From Clostridiales bacterium (GTDB lineage: Bacteria > Bacillota > Clostridia > Peptostreptococcales > Acidaminobacteraceae): DNA of 64,000 nt. The notes under the pieces are model-generated. The model saw nothing but the letters and a program-made list of their open reading frames with translations, did not search any database and was not told where the DNA came from. Below, in pieces: positions 43,054 to 51,476 of this stretch (its first letter is position 1; every line of letters begins with the position of its first letter). The translations under genes were made by a program, and so were the position numbers. The stretch spans positions 41,831 to 105,830 of the forward strand of contig JAFGAC010000156.1 in NCBI GenBank assembly GCA_016933835.1. The letters are read 5' to 3'.

Positions 43054-43359
43054 TTTAACTCCTCCTAAGTATATCTACATTATAATTCATAATGCTTGTT
43101 TCATACTCTTTTTATTCATATTTGAAATAAAACAATCATCTCCATAGTTAATCTATATCAACTTTTTATCCTATAACTGTATAAAAGGATCCAACATCAT
43201 TATTATGGCTAAATTTGAAATGAAAAGTATCACCGCACCTCAAAATCGCCATCCACAACAGTTTGAAGATATACAACAATGAAGGCACAATAATCTCAAA
43301 CAATTCTCTCAATCCATATTCTGCTTTATAGCCCTTTGCTATAAGTTGATTGCGAGATT
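43054..43359. other. Gap with possible decayed insertion-sequence remnant
   Basis: The minus strand from about 43350 down to 43165 stays open for some 60 codons (phrases GYKAEYGLRELFEIIVP, LLYIFKLLWMAIL) without a start codon at its head or a ribosome-binding site. On the plus strand the phrases GGCTAAATTTGAAATGA and TATCACCGCACCTCAAAATCG resemble the repeated end segments of IS21-like elements. No intact transposase is present. I offer this only as a possible relic. Confidence 0.25.
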
Positions 43360-43710
43360 TCAGTAAAGTTCATTTTCTTTCATATTTTCAACCCAAATTT
43401 CCTTCAATAATTCTACATCCTTCTTATATTCAATTTTTGTTTGCTTTTCATTTTGTTCAATTTCTTCTATGATTACGAATTCAAATACCTCTTTGCCATA
43501 TTTTTTCCAATCTTCTTGCAATTTCATGCTAAAAACTGTATCAGTCTTCTTTATAAATTCAAATCTGTTTTTCATACTAACAATATCAGTTGTACAATCT
43601 AGCAAAAGTTTATCGTTCTTTGTATTTTTAATTGCGTACACGCCACCTGTTGTCAATTTACCTTTATACTCCGCAGCCATTTCTTTTCTTGATTTAATCA
43701 CTATCCTCAT
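43360..43710 (-). CDS. GIY-YIG-like small protein, degenerate
   Basis: The 116-residue protein has an N-terminal KGKLTTGGVYAIKNTKNDKL that matches the GIY half of GIY-YIG nucleases. The second half of the signature (YIG) is replaced by LLLD, and no clear catalytic Arg/Glu arrangement is visible. A conserved-looking middle (MKLQEDWKKYGKEVFEFVII) is shared with small clostridial GIY-YIG-like proteins. It is probably not a nuclease, or is one with altered chemistry. The ribosome-binding site is weak. It lies 27 bases upstream of nothing on its strand and just downstream of the GH3 region's end on the other side. Confidence 0.6.
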   Translation of the reverse strand: MRIVIKSRKEMAAEYKGKLTTGGVYAIKNTKNDKLLLDCTTDIVSMKNRFEFIKKTDTVFSMKLQEDWKKYGKEVFEFVIIEEIEQNEKQTKIEYKKDVELLKEIWVENMKENELY

Positions 43711-43737
43711 CCTCTTTCATTTGTTCAAAATCAAAAA

Positions 43738-46173
43738 TTAAATTTTATCCTTCCAAAACAATATTTTCTTTATCCCTTTTATTGTATTACCATTCAATAA
43801 ATCAATTAAACCATCAATTTGTATTGAATTAATCTTTCCTTTGCTCAACATTGAAAAATTTCTAAGCGGTAACTCCGTGACCATTGATGAAATCATTCTT
43901 CTCTGTTTTCGATCCATCTTCCCAAAAATTTTTCTGAGTTGGCTACATATAATCCTGTATATCAGCTTGCCAATCCATATTTTTCTGATTTCATCAACTG
44001 TGGAATTGCGGTGAAAGGTGCCTTTTTCTCCAATCTGTTCATGTACTATTTTACCCCCATACAACTTTTCGAAATCTTCTTTTGAAATTCTCCAGTCAGA
44101 ATTCACTTCATAGTAAAAAGGCATACTTTCTCTCAAATCATTAATTGATTCGTCAAATTCAACTGTAGATTTAACTTCAATAGATTCTTTCAATCTGATA
44201 TCTGATGATGATGCTCCCACTAGAATTTCAAATTCTCCACTTTCAACCTTCCAGTCGTTCAAATGATCATTAAAATATGCAAAAGACCGTTTGTTGAGTT
44301 CAAATTTAATATTCTTTATTTCCCCAGGTTCCAAATTGACTTTTTTAAAATCCTTCAACTCTTTTTCAGGTCTAAAGATCGTTGTTTCTACATCTCTTAC
44401 ATAAAGTTGCACAATTTCTTTACCTGCTCTATTTGAAATATTTTTGATTTCCAAAGTAATTTCAACTGTTTCATTTTCTGATATCACTTGTTTTTCTATT
44501 TTAAGATTTTTGTATTCAAATTTTGAGTAGGACAATCCATGTCCGAATGGGAAATTCACCTTTACATTTGCCTTTTCAAAATATCGGTATCCAACATATA
44601 TGCTTTCTCTGTACTCTACCCCTTTTGGTCCCATTGGAAAATATTTAGAAGCTGCTGCATCATCAGCGTTCAGGGGAAATGTTTCCGCCAGTTTTCCTGA
44701 TGGATTGACATCTCCAAAAATAACTTCCCACATAGCACTAGCACCTGCTTGACCTGAAAGATAACATTCAAGCACTGCTTTTGATTTGTTCAGCCATGGC
44801 ATACTTACAGGAGATCCATTATTTAATACAATCACCGCATTTGGATTTGCTTTTAAAACTGCTTCGATTAAAGCCACATGACTTTCAGGCATATTAATAT
44901 GTTCTCTATCATATCCTTCAGATTCATAATCATCCGTCAACCCAACCAGCAAAATAGGAATATCCACTTTTTCTGCCAATCTGCAAGCGCGTTTTATCAA
45001 TTTTTTATTGGGCTTATCTGTTCTTATATCATATCCCATTTCGAATTCCAAAATACTATTTGTTCTTTCCCTATAAGCTTCAAGTGCAGTTTCTAGATGT
45101 ATCGGTTTGATCATTGAACTTCCTGCACCTTGGTATCTTGGCTTTATTGCGAATTCACCAATCAATCCCAAAGTTGCTTTACTGGGATCAATGGGGAGAA
45201 TACTTTCATCATTTTTCAACAGTACAAAACTTTCAGCAGCTGCCATTTTTGCCAGTTGATGATGCGCTATCTGATTATATTTATAATTATTCAGATATGA
45301 TTCTTTACTCTTAAAAATCAAATCAAGTATTCTAGCCACTGATATATTCAGAGTGTTTTCATCAATTGCACCTTCATTGACTGCTCTTATTATTTCTTTA
45401 TCTGTGATTCCATAGGAACTTGGCATTTCAAGATCCTGTCCTGCTTTTAATCCTTTGACTCGATTATTCGATGCACCCCAGTCTGTTACAACAACTCCAT
45501 CAAATCCCCACTCTTTTTTCAATATATCTGTCAATATATCCTTATTTTCACTGACATATTCTCCATTGAGTTTATTATATGATGCCATTATCATCCACGG
45601 ATGCTGCTCCTTCACTGGTTTTTCAAAGGCACTAAAGTATATTTCCCTAAGTGCGCGATTATCCACAAATGTGTTTATTGTCATTCTGTTCGTTTCTTGA
45701 TTGTTTGCAACAAAATGTTTCAGAGCAGCACCAACCCCTTTAGATTGAACACCTTTCACAAAAAAAGTCGCTAATTCACTTGTTAAAAATGGATCTTCTG
45801 AAAAATACTCGAAGTTTCGTCCACATAATGGAGATCTTTTTATATTGGCACCCGGTCCCAGTAAAACCGACACCCTCTCTTGAAGACATTCTTCTGCAAT
45901 TGCTTCACCTACTTTTTCAATCAATTCCCTGTCCCAAGAAGACGCTAAAGTAACCGCAGGTGGAAAACAAGTTGTTGGAATGCTGGAATTTAATCCTACA
46001 TTATTACTTTCAGCCACTTGCTTCCTTAATCCATGAGGTCCATCAGCCAACATTATTGAAGGCACATCTAATCTTTCGATACCTTTTAAATGCCAAAAAT
46101 CTTTTCCAGAACATAAGAAAGCTTTTTCTTCAACAGTCATCTTGTTCAATATAGCTTTTATCTTTTCATTCAT
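43738..46173 (-). CDS. Glycoside hydrolase family 3 (beta-glucosidase/beta-xylosidase type)
   Basis: This 811-residue cytosolic enzyme has no signal peptide. The GH3 N-terminal barrel has LADGPHGLR, GRNFEYFSEDP, KHFVANNQE and nucleophile Asp231 in VVVTDWGA. The C-terminal sandwich domain (about 310-560, LIGEFAIKPRYQGAGSS) and a fibronectin-III-like domain (GKEIVQLYVRD) follow. A tail of about 110 residues extends past the usual end. It probably splits imported oligosaccharides, which fits the MFS/GPH and ABC sugar transporters elsewhere in the window. Its promoter overlaps a palindrome. Confidence 0.9.
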   Translation of the reverse strand: MNEKIKAILNKMTVEEKAFLCSGKDFWHLKGIERLDVPSIMLADGPHGLRKQVAESNNVGLNSSIPTTCFPPAVTLASSWDRELIEKVGEAIAEECLQERVSVLLGPGANIKRSPLCGRNFEYFSEDPFLTSELATFFVKGVQSKGVGAALKHFVANNQETNRMTINTFVDNRALREIYFSAFEKPVKEQHPWMIMASYNKLNGEYVSENKDILTDILKKEWGFDGVVVTDWGASNNRVKGLKAGQDLEMPSSYGITDKEIIRAVNEGAIDENTLNISVARILDLIFKSKESYLNNYKYNQIAHHQLAKMAAAESFVLLKNDESILPIDPSKATLGLIGEFAIKPRYQGAGSSMIKPIHLETALEAYRERTNSILEFEMGYDIRTDKPNKKLIKRACRLAEKVDIPILLVGLTDDYESEGYDREHINMPESHVALIEAVLKANPNAVIVLNNGSPVSMPWLNKSKAVLECYLSGQAGASAMWEVIFGDVNPSGKLAETFPLNADDAAASKYFPMGPKGVEYRESIYVGYRYFEKANVKVNFPFGHGLSYSKFEYKNLKIEKQVISENETVEITLEIKNISNRAGKEIVQLYVRDVETTIFRPEKELKDFKKVNLEPGEIKNIKFELNKRSFAYFNDHLNDWKVESGEFEILVGASSSDIRLKESIEVKSTVEFDESINDLRESMPFYYEVNSDWRISKEDFEKLYGGKIVHEQIGEKGTFHRNSTVDEIRKIWIGKLIYRIICSQLRKIFGKMDRKQRRMISSMVTELPLRNFSMLSKGKINSIQIDGLIDLLNGNTIKGIKKILFWKDKI

Positions 46174-46227
46174 ATAATTGCTCCTTCTAACTTATCTCAG
46201 TCAGAAAATATTTTTTTTCATTTATTT

Positions 46228-46287
46228 ATAACAATTATTATTTTTAAACAATTGTTATTATATTAGTTTTTCAGTACCTTCCATCAA
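46228..46287 (-). promoter_or_regulatory. Promoter and operator-like palindromes of the GH3 gene
   Basis: On the minus strand TTGATG (46282-46287), 16 bases, then TAATAT form a plausible promoter. AACAATTGTT (46247-46256) is a perfect 10-base palindrome just downstream. Together with ATAACAATT at 46228-46236 it makes a 9-base inverted repeat. A LacI- or ROK-type repressor site is possible. Confidence 0.45.
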
Positions 46288-46386
46288 TCTTGACACTTCT
46301 GCTTAGAATCAGTCCAATTAATAATTATTCTTAAATTGGGTATATATATAATGCATCAAAAAATAATATAATAAGGATGTGATGTT

Positions 46387-46695
46387 ATGATAGTAACTGT
46401 TGAAAAAAATTTAATGGATTATCTTCATGAACATCATCATGATATCATAAAACTTGAACTTATTCATGAAGACTACAGTTTAGGTAATATCTACTCAAAA
46501 ATGCCGCATATTTCATACCATAAACCCCCTAATCCTGAGTACTATGACAAATATACAGTTGATGATATTACTGTATACGTTGAGAAGGGAATATCTGCAA
46601 AAAATGATCAACTTGATTTTATTTTTGAAAAAATGCTTGGAAAACGCGCTTGTCATGTACACGGCATTGTCCTTGATGAGTATCCTAAACACTGA
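46387..46695 (+). CDS. Hypothetical small protein
   Basis: This 102-residue soluble protein has a helical N-terminus (EKNLMDYLHEHHHDIIKLEL), a tyrosine/proline-rich loop (YHKPPNPEYYDKY) and a strand-rich end (DITVYVEKGI, RACHVHGIVLDE). The general order resembles small HesB-like or CC/Se-motif proteins, but the double cysteine is absent, so I leave the family open. The ATG follows AAGGATGTG. It has its own strong terminator and is transcribed divergently from the GH3 gene. Confidence 0.6.
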   Translation: MIVTVEKNLMDYLHEHHHDIIKLELIHEDYSLGNIYSKMPHISYHKPPNPEYYDKYTVDDITVYVEKGISAKNDQLDFIFEKMLGKRACHVHGIVLDEYPKH

Positions 46696-46727
46696 AAACT
46701 ACGCTTTGAGCAATCAAAGCGTAGTTT
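46696..46727 (+). terminator. Terminator of the hypothetical small gene
   Basis: Fourteen-base perfect arms AAACTACGCTTTGA / TCAAAGCGTAGTTT (46696-46709, 46714-46727) are followed by a T-rich stretch. The left arm starts just past the stop codon. Confidence 0.85.
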
Positions 46728-46745
46728 CTCTGTTTTTTCTCTTTG

Positions 46746-46784
46746 AAAAACCCCCACATTGCCTAATGGCTTAAAGCAGGGGTT
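46746..46784 (-). terminator. Terminator of mgtC, IS200/IS605-like hairpin
   Basis: On the minus strand AACCCC...GGGGTT (46749-46784) encloses an inner GCC-ATTA-GGC stem and is followed by TTTTT. The sequence CCCCTGCTTTAAGCCATTAGG resembles terminal hairpins of IS200/IS605-type elements, but it works here as a terminator 6 bases past the mgtC stop. Confidence 0.6.
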
Positions 46785-46789
46785 CTCAA

Positions 46790-47584
46790 TTAATAATTCA
46801 TAACTTGAACTACAGTATTAAATCTTTCAAATTCGCTAACTAAATCCTCAGTTTTGATCCGATTTGGCACATTTACTCTCACTATTAATTTTATGTTATC
46901 ATCTTCAATTTTATTTTCAATTATCTCAATATTTGTTAACTTCAAGCCGAAATCTTCAACTGCTTTATTCACTAATCCTATTTGCTTTATTAGATTCGTA
47001 GTTTGCAATAAGAACTCTAAATTTCTATTTTTAAATGTTTGCCTATGCTCAAAATCTCCAAAAACCTGTAAGACAAATATTACAATAGCTGTTGCTAAAA
47101 AACTGATGAAGTAGATTTCAGCTCCTATCGTCAAACCAATGATTGCAGCAACCCATAAACTAGCTGCAGTAGTTAAACCTTTGACACTGTTCCCATTTCG
47201 TATTATTGTTCCAGCACCCAAGAAACCTATGCCGCTGATAACTTGCGCTCCCAATCTTGTTACATCAAAAGGCAGTACGTTATTTCCATCAGCAATAATG
47301 CCAAAGGGAATAATCATCACCAAAACAGCGCCTATACTTACCAAAGCATGAGTTCTTAATCCAGCTGGTCTATTTTTAGATTCTCTTTCAAATCCAATGA
47401 TTCCTCCTGAAAAAGCTGCAAATACTAATTTAAACATATTCTCAGCTACACTCATGTCAATCATCCCAAGCATTAATTGTGATTTATCAATAAATTTAAA
47501 AATAATAATAGTTATCACTATTCCAAAAATAATTCCTATAATAAGCGGATCTTTCATCGCATTCCTATTTTTACTCACATTCAT
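46790..47584 (-). CDS. MgtC/SapB family membrane protein
   Basis: The protein has about 264 residues. The membrane part carries the family phrases FSGGIIGFERESKNRPAGLRTH and GIGFLGAGTIIRNGNSVKGL; the helix after that is TTAASLWVAAIIGLTIG. A C-terminal ACT-like cytoplasmic domain (about 190-264, LEFLLQTTNLIKQIGLVNKA) follows. The frame is open from 47650, but ATG 47584 after AAGGAAAGAGG fits and does not overlap the DUF1667 gene. MgtC proteins affect Mg2+ homeostasis and F-ATPase. It ends the gene run after the glycerol-3-phosphate module, but may be an independent unit. Confidence 0.87.
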   Translation of the reverse strand: MNVSKNRNAMKDPLIIGIIFGIVITIIIFKFIDKSQLMLGMIDMSVAENMFKLVFAAFSGGIIGFERESKNRPAGLRTHALVSIGAVLVMIIPFGIIADGNNVLPFDVTRLGAQVISGIGFLGAGTIIRNGNSVKGLTTAASLWVAAIIGLTIGAEIYFISFLATAIVIFVLQVFGDFEHRQTFKNRNLEFLLQTTNLIKQIGLVNKAVEDFGLKLTNIEIIENKIEDDNIKLIVRVNVPNRIKTEDLVSEFERFNTVVQVMNY

Positions 47585-47612
47585 ACCTCTTTCCTTCGCT
47601 ACATTCAGAAAA

Positions 47613-47996
47613 TTATAATTCCAATATTTTATCCATATCCCTAGTTGCAATGATATTTACACCAGTATTCAATATGTTTTGGATGATTATATCTCCCATC
47701 TTTACTGGTGCTTCCACTGCAACACGATTTATAATTGTCATACAGTCAGCAATCATTGCCTTTGGAATAGGATATTCAGTTCTTACCGGCAATCGTTTTA
47801 TAAAAGCTTTCCCAATAGCTACTGTAGTAGGCAACATTCTAGTTGGATTGGTCATTTCTTCAATGCCATATACTTTGCCTCTAGGGCATTTGTTGCCAAT
47901 AACCTCATAATTTTCTTTCGAGGTATTGTCTTCAATTACAGTTAATCGACATCCTTGAGGACATACTATACATATCATTTCTCTTCTTGACATCAT
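47613..47996 (-). CDS. DUF1667 protein of the glycerol-3-phosphate oxidation operon
   Basis: The 127-residue protein has an N-terminal ICIVCPQGCRL and NKCPRGKVYG, four cysteines that could hold an Fe-S cluster or zinc. The core is RTEYPIPKAMIADCMTIINR, then EAPVKMGDIIIQNILNTGV. DUF1667 genes nearly always follow a GlpA-like dehydrogenase and a second FAD oxidoreductase, as here. It overlaps the previous gene by 4 bases (ATGA). It is probably a small electron-transfer subunit; that role is inferred from context. Confidence 0.88.
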   Translation of the reverse strand: MMSRREMICIVCPQGCRLTVIEDNTSKENYEVIGNKCPRGKVYGIEEMTNPTRMLPTTVAIGKAFIKRLPVRTEYPIPKAMIADCMTIINRVAVEAPVKMGDIIIQNILNTGVNIIATRDMDKILEL

Positions 47997-49249
47997 GATA
48001 TCTCCCTTACTTCAATGGTTAAATTTGAATAATCATCTAATAAACTCTCTTTTTTAAGGTCAATTCTTTCCATTTCACCTGGTGCTAAATGCTTTCGTTT
48101 AACCTTCATTATTTCATTTCCATCTGCTTTTACAACTAGATATGCATTATGATAGACATTTTTAACTCTCATAAGCAAGGGAATTGTTTCATTGCAATTT
48201 TTCAAATCTATTCTCTGAGGAACAATATAACTTATCCCTGACAAAGCTTTTGTTTCGATCATTCGATTTTTATCGTTATTCTGACTTAACACTTTTTTCG
48301 CTGCTGATTTTCCTGCACGCCTACTTTCTTCGGTGACAAAATCGACCAGGTCATGTACATGAACAACATTACCGCAAGCAAATATACCATCAATTGAGGT
48401 TTCCATACTTTCACTTACAGATGGTCCATTCGTCAATAGATCAATTTCTATTCCCGCTTCTCTAGAAAGTTCATTTTCAGGTATTAATCCCACGGACAAT
48501 AGCAAGGTATCACATTCAATTTCTTCTTCTGTGTTAGGAATTGGTTTGAGATTATCATCTACCTTTTGAAGCGTAATACCTTCAACTCTATCTTTTCCCT
48601 TTATTCTCGTAATAGTGTGGCTTAATTTCAAAGGAATATCAAAGTCGTCAAGACATTGAACGATGTTTCTTGTCAATCCGCCTGAGAACGGCATCATTTC
48701 AGCTACTGCCAAAACTTGAGCTCCTTCGAGTGTCATACGTCTCGCCATAATGAGACCAATATCTCCTGAGCCCAATATCACAACTTTTTTCCCAACCATG
48801 AAGCCTTCCATATTGATATACCGTTGTGCTGTCCCAGCATTAAAAACTCCGGCAGGCCTAAATCCCGGGATTGCAATCGCACCACGTGTTCTCTCTCGGC
48901 ACCCCATGGCTAAAATTATTGCTTTAGCTTGTATGTTCATCAATCCATCTACTGAATTAATCGCTTTTATAATTTTCCCCTCAGTTATCTCAATCACCAT
49001 AGTATCTGTCTTATATTCAATTTCATATTTTTTCAGTTCATTTATAAACCTTTGTGCATATTCAGGTCCTGTTAATTCTTCATTAAAAACTACTAGTCCA
49101 AATCCATTGTGTATGCATTGTTGTAATATGCCACCTAATTCTCTATCTCTTTCAATCACTAATATTGATTGTGCTCCTTCTTTTTTTGCTTCTATTGCTG
49201 CTGCTAAACCCGCCGGTCCACCGCCAACAATGACAATATCATAATTCAT
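47993..49249 (-). CDS. FAD/NAD(P)-dependent oxidoreductase of glycerol-3-phosphate operon
   Basis: The 418-residue pyridine-nucleotide-disulfide-oxidoreductase fold has the FAD motif VIVGGGPAGLAAAIEA at the N-terminus and NAD motif VVILGSGDIGLIMARRM near residue 155. A second FAD motif (GIFACGNVVHVHDLVD) lies near 310. GCRERTRGAIAIPG is typical of this GlpA-partner group. It probably passes electrons between NAD(H) or ferredoxin and the dehydrogenase encoded two bases upstream. Confidence 0.87.
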   Translation of the reverse strand: MNYDIVIVGGGPAGLAAAIEAKKEGAQSILVIERDRELGGILQQCIHNGFGLVVFNEELTGPEYAQRFINELKKYEIEYKTDTMVIEITEGKIIKAINSVDGLMNIQAKAIILAMGCRERTRGAIAIPGFRPAGVFNAGTAQRYINMEGFMVGKKVVILGSGDIGLIMARRMTLEGAQVLAVAEMMPFSGGLTRNIVQCLDDFDIPLKLSHTITRIKGKDRVEGITLQKVDDNLKPIPNTEEEIECDTLLLSVGLIPENELSREAGIEIDLLTNGPSVSESMETSIDGIFACGNVVHVHDLVDFVTEESRRAGKSAAKKVLSQNNDKNRMIETKALSGISYIVPQRIDLKNCNETIPLLMRVKNVYHNAYLVVKADGNEIMKVKRKHLAPGEMERIDLKKESLLDDYSNLTIEVREIS

Positions 49250-49250
49250 A

Positions 49251-50693
49251 TTATTCTCCTACCTTTGTTATTCCAGTTAAAATAACTGAAGCTTTATTTT
49301 CCTGCACTATGGATTCCATAGGTAGATTCAGTTCTCTTGATAAGATTTCCATTACTTTAGGACCACAAAAGCCACCCTGACATCTTCCTGCTCCTGGTCT
49401 TACTCTTCTCTTAATTCCATTTATAGTACGCCCTCCTGCATTTCTATGAATGGCATCAACAATTTCACCTTCAGTAATCATTTCGCATCTACAAATAATT
49501 CTCCCATACTGAGGATTTTCTTTTATTAATGCATTCTTATCATGGTCAGATAGTTCCATGAATTTTATGCGTTTTCTTCTATGAGGACTAAATTTAATAT
49601 TTTCGGTTAAATCGGTTAATGATTTTACAAGATTTACGATGTATTCAGCTATTGCTGGTGCTGAAGAAAGACCTGGAGATTTAATCCCAGCTACATTTAT
49701 AAATCCATTTACTTTTTTAGAAATTTCAATAATAAAATCTCCATTAGAAGGTTCTGCCCTTAATCCGGCAAATGTAGTTATATTGACTTTATATGGCACA
49801 ATCTCACAAATATCTTTTATAGACTCTTTAATGTAGTTCAATCGATCTGTCGTAGTATCTATCGATTCCTTCATATTTTTTCCCAAATCTTCAGAATCTG
49901 GCCCAACAATGATATTCCCATCAACTGTAGGTGCAAGCAATATTCCTTTTCCCATTTCGGACGGACTAGGAAATATGATATGCTTAACTAAGCCATATGC
50001 TTCTTTATCTAATAGAAAATACTGTCCTTTTCTAGGATGTATTTCAAAATCAGAATCTGTCACCATATTATAAATTTTATCTGCGTATACTCCAGCAGAA
50101 TTAATAATGTATCTTGACTTAATCTCTTCACATCCGGAATTTATGATAAAATGATCCTCTTTTTTTTCAATAGTCTTCACTTCAAAATTCAACTTGAGTT
50201 CAACACCATTATCCATAGCATTTTCACAGTATGCTATCGCCAACTCCCATGGTTCTACTATCCCTGCAGTAGGTGCATATAACGCTGAAATGATCTGTTT
50301 GTTCAAATTAGGTTCCATTCTTAGAATTTCTTCTTTATTCAAAATTCTCATATTTGGAACTTTCAACTTAAGTCCATTCGCATAAAGTTCATTGATTGTT
50401 TTTACTTCATCTTCAGTTTTGGCAACAACCAATGAACCCACTCTTTTGAACGGAACAGATAGATCATCACATATCTGATCAAACATTTCATTTCCACGAG
50501 TATTTAAAATCCCCCTCAGTGAATTTATAGGAGCATCATATCCCGCATGGATAATGGCGCTGTTTGCTTTTGTAGTTCCATTTGATACATCATTATCTTT
50601 TTCCAAAATAACAATATTTAAATCATACCTTGCCAATTCACGGGCAATTGCAGTTCCAATGACACCTGCTCCAATAATCGCTATATCTATCAT
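49251..50693 (-). CDS. GlpA-type glycerol-3-phosphate dehydrogenase with C-terminal BFD-like Fe-S domain
   Basis: The protein has 480 residues. The DAO-type FAD domain begins IAIIGAGVIGTAIARELAR, with KANSAIIHAGYDAP and HPRKGQYFLLDKEA. The C-terminal BFD-like [2Fe-2S] domain (about 395-455) has cysteines in IICRCEMITEGEI and GAGRCQGGFC. This fused form is common in anaerobes and oxidises glycerol-3-phosphate to dihydroxyacetone phosphate. AGGAGG precedes the ATG. The leader carries a long terminator, most likely controlled by GlpP encoded upstream. Another L-2-hydroxy acid as substrate cannot be excluded. Confidence 0.88.
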   Translation of the reverse strand: MIDIAIIGAGVIGTAIARELARYDLNIVILEKDNDVSNGTTKANSAIIHAGYDAPINSLRGILNTRGNEMFDQICDDLSVPFKRVGSLVVAKTEDEVKTINELYANGLKLKVPNMRILNKEEILRMEPNLNKQIISALYAPTAGIVEPWELAIAYCENAMDNGVELKLNFEVKTIEKKEDHFIINSGCEEIKSRYIINSAGVYADKIYNMVTDSDFEIHPRKGQYFLLDKEAYGLVKHIIFPSPSEMGKGILLAPTVDGNIIVGPDSEDLGKNMKESIDTTTDRLNYIKESIKDICEIVPYKVNITTFAGLRAEPSNGDFIIEISKKVNGFINVAGIKSPGLSSAPAIAEYIVNLVKSLTDLTENIKFSPHRRKRIKFMELSDHDKNALIKENPQYGRIICRCEMITEGEIVDAIHRNAGGRTINGIKRRVRPGAGRCQGGFCGPKVMEILSRELNLPMESIVQENKASVILTGITKVGE

Positions 50694-50706
50694 AAATCCT
50701 CCTAAT

Positions 50707-50757
50707 AAAAAAACCGCGTTTAAACAGACCTATCATTCCATAGATCGTTTAAAGCAG
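50707..50757 (-). promoter_or_regulatory. Leader terminator between glpP and the glpA-like gene, likely GlpP target
   Basis: On the minus strand a 44-base hairpin (50714-50757) forms from CTGC-TTTAAAC-GATCTAT, a GGAATG loop, ATAGGTC-GTTTAAA-GCGG, with single bulges. Seven T follow, then the AGGAGG of the next gene. It splits the operon exactly where GlpP antitermination would act: between the antiterminator gene and the dehydrogenase gene. The long stem is stronger than needed for a simple terminator. Confidence 0.8.
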
Positions 50758-50855
50758 TCTCATTCTCTTGCTTTCATATTCAATTGTTTATAGTATATTA
50801 AAATATTGATACTTTGTATAGTAAAGTCAATCAATAATCAAATATTTTCCTATAT

Positions 50856-51422
50856 TCAGTATTCCCAAATTTCTTTCTTGCTGGTTGAAATTCCAATTGC
50901 TCCTGCTTGAATACTATGAATGACATCTTCTTTCTCGGTAATCAATCCCCCGGTAATCACGGGTTTATTTACTGAAGCAATTATTTTTTTTAGAATCTTA
51001 GGCATAACATTCGGAAGTATTTCTACAGCATCAGGATTATTGCTTTTTATTGCTTTAATCCCTGTATCAAAACTTAATGAATCTAACAAAAAAATTCTTT
51101 GAATAGTTATAATATCATAATCTTTAATCGTTGAAATCAAATGTCCTTTTGTAGTTATTATTCCATCTGGTTTGAATTTTTCACAGATATATCGAACACC
51201 AGTTTTTGTAGTGGATATTCCATCAACCAAATCAACATGAACAAATACTAATTTTCCAGAATTTTTGATTTTATTGATTGTATCTTCCAAATCAAAAATA
51301 TTACTTGTTAATAAAAATATGATTTCTACTTCAGAAGACAATGCTTCTATCAAATTTTCAGTGTTATTTATTGCAGCAATAATCGGATTTTTATGAAGTG
51401 CGTCAATTAAAATACTTCCCAT
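50856..51422 (-). CDS. glpP: Glycerol-3-phosphate-responsive antiterminator GlpP
   Basis: The 188-residue TIM-barrel-like RNA-binding protein has VFVHVDLVDGISTTKTGVRY, KPDGIITTKGHLISTIKDYD, TIQRIFLLDSLSFDTGIKAI and DAVEILPNVMPKILKKI, which are the GlpP signatures. In Bacillus it binds the glpD leader with glycerol-3-phosphate and prevents termination. Here a fitting terminator stands 100-150 bases downstream. The gene follows the HAD phosphatase gene by 54 bases. The ribosome-binding site (AAGGACT) is weak. Confidence 0.93.
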   Translation of the reverse strand: MGSILIDALHKNPIIAAINNTENLIEALSSEVEIIFLLTSNIFDLEDTINKIKNSGKLVFVHVDLVDGISTTKTGVRYICEKFKPDGIITTKGHLISTIKDYDIITIQRIFLLDSLSFDTGIKAIKSNNPDAVEILPNVMPKILKKIIASVNKPVITGGLITEKEDVIHSIQAGAIGISTSKKEIWEY

Positions 51423-51476
51423 ATAAACCAGTCCTTATTTCCTTGATAGGTGGTGAATTAATAAATACGGTAAAAT

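Noticed and set aside
48899..48915. CCCCATGGCTAAAAT resembling an IS200/IS605 end
   Set aside because: It lies inside a well-conserved part of the FAD oxidoreductase gene and has no hairpin partner.
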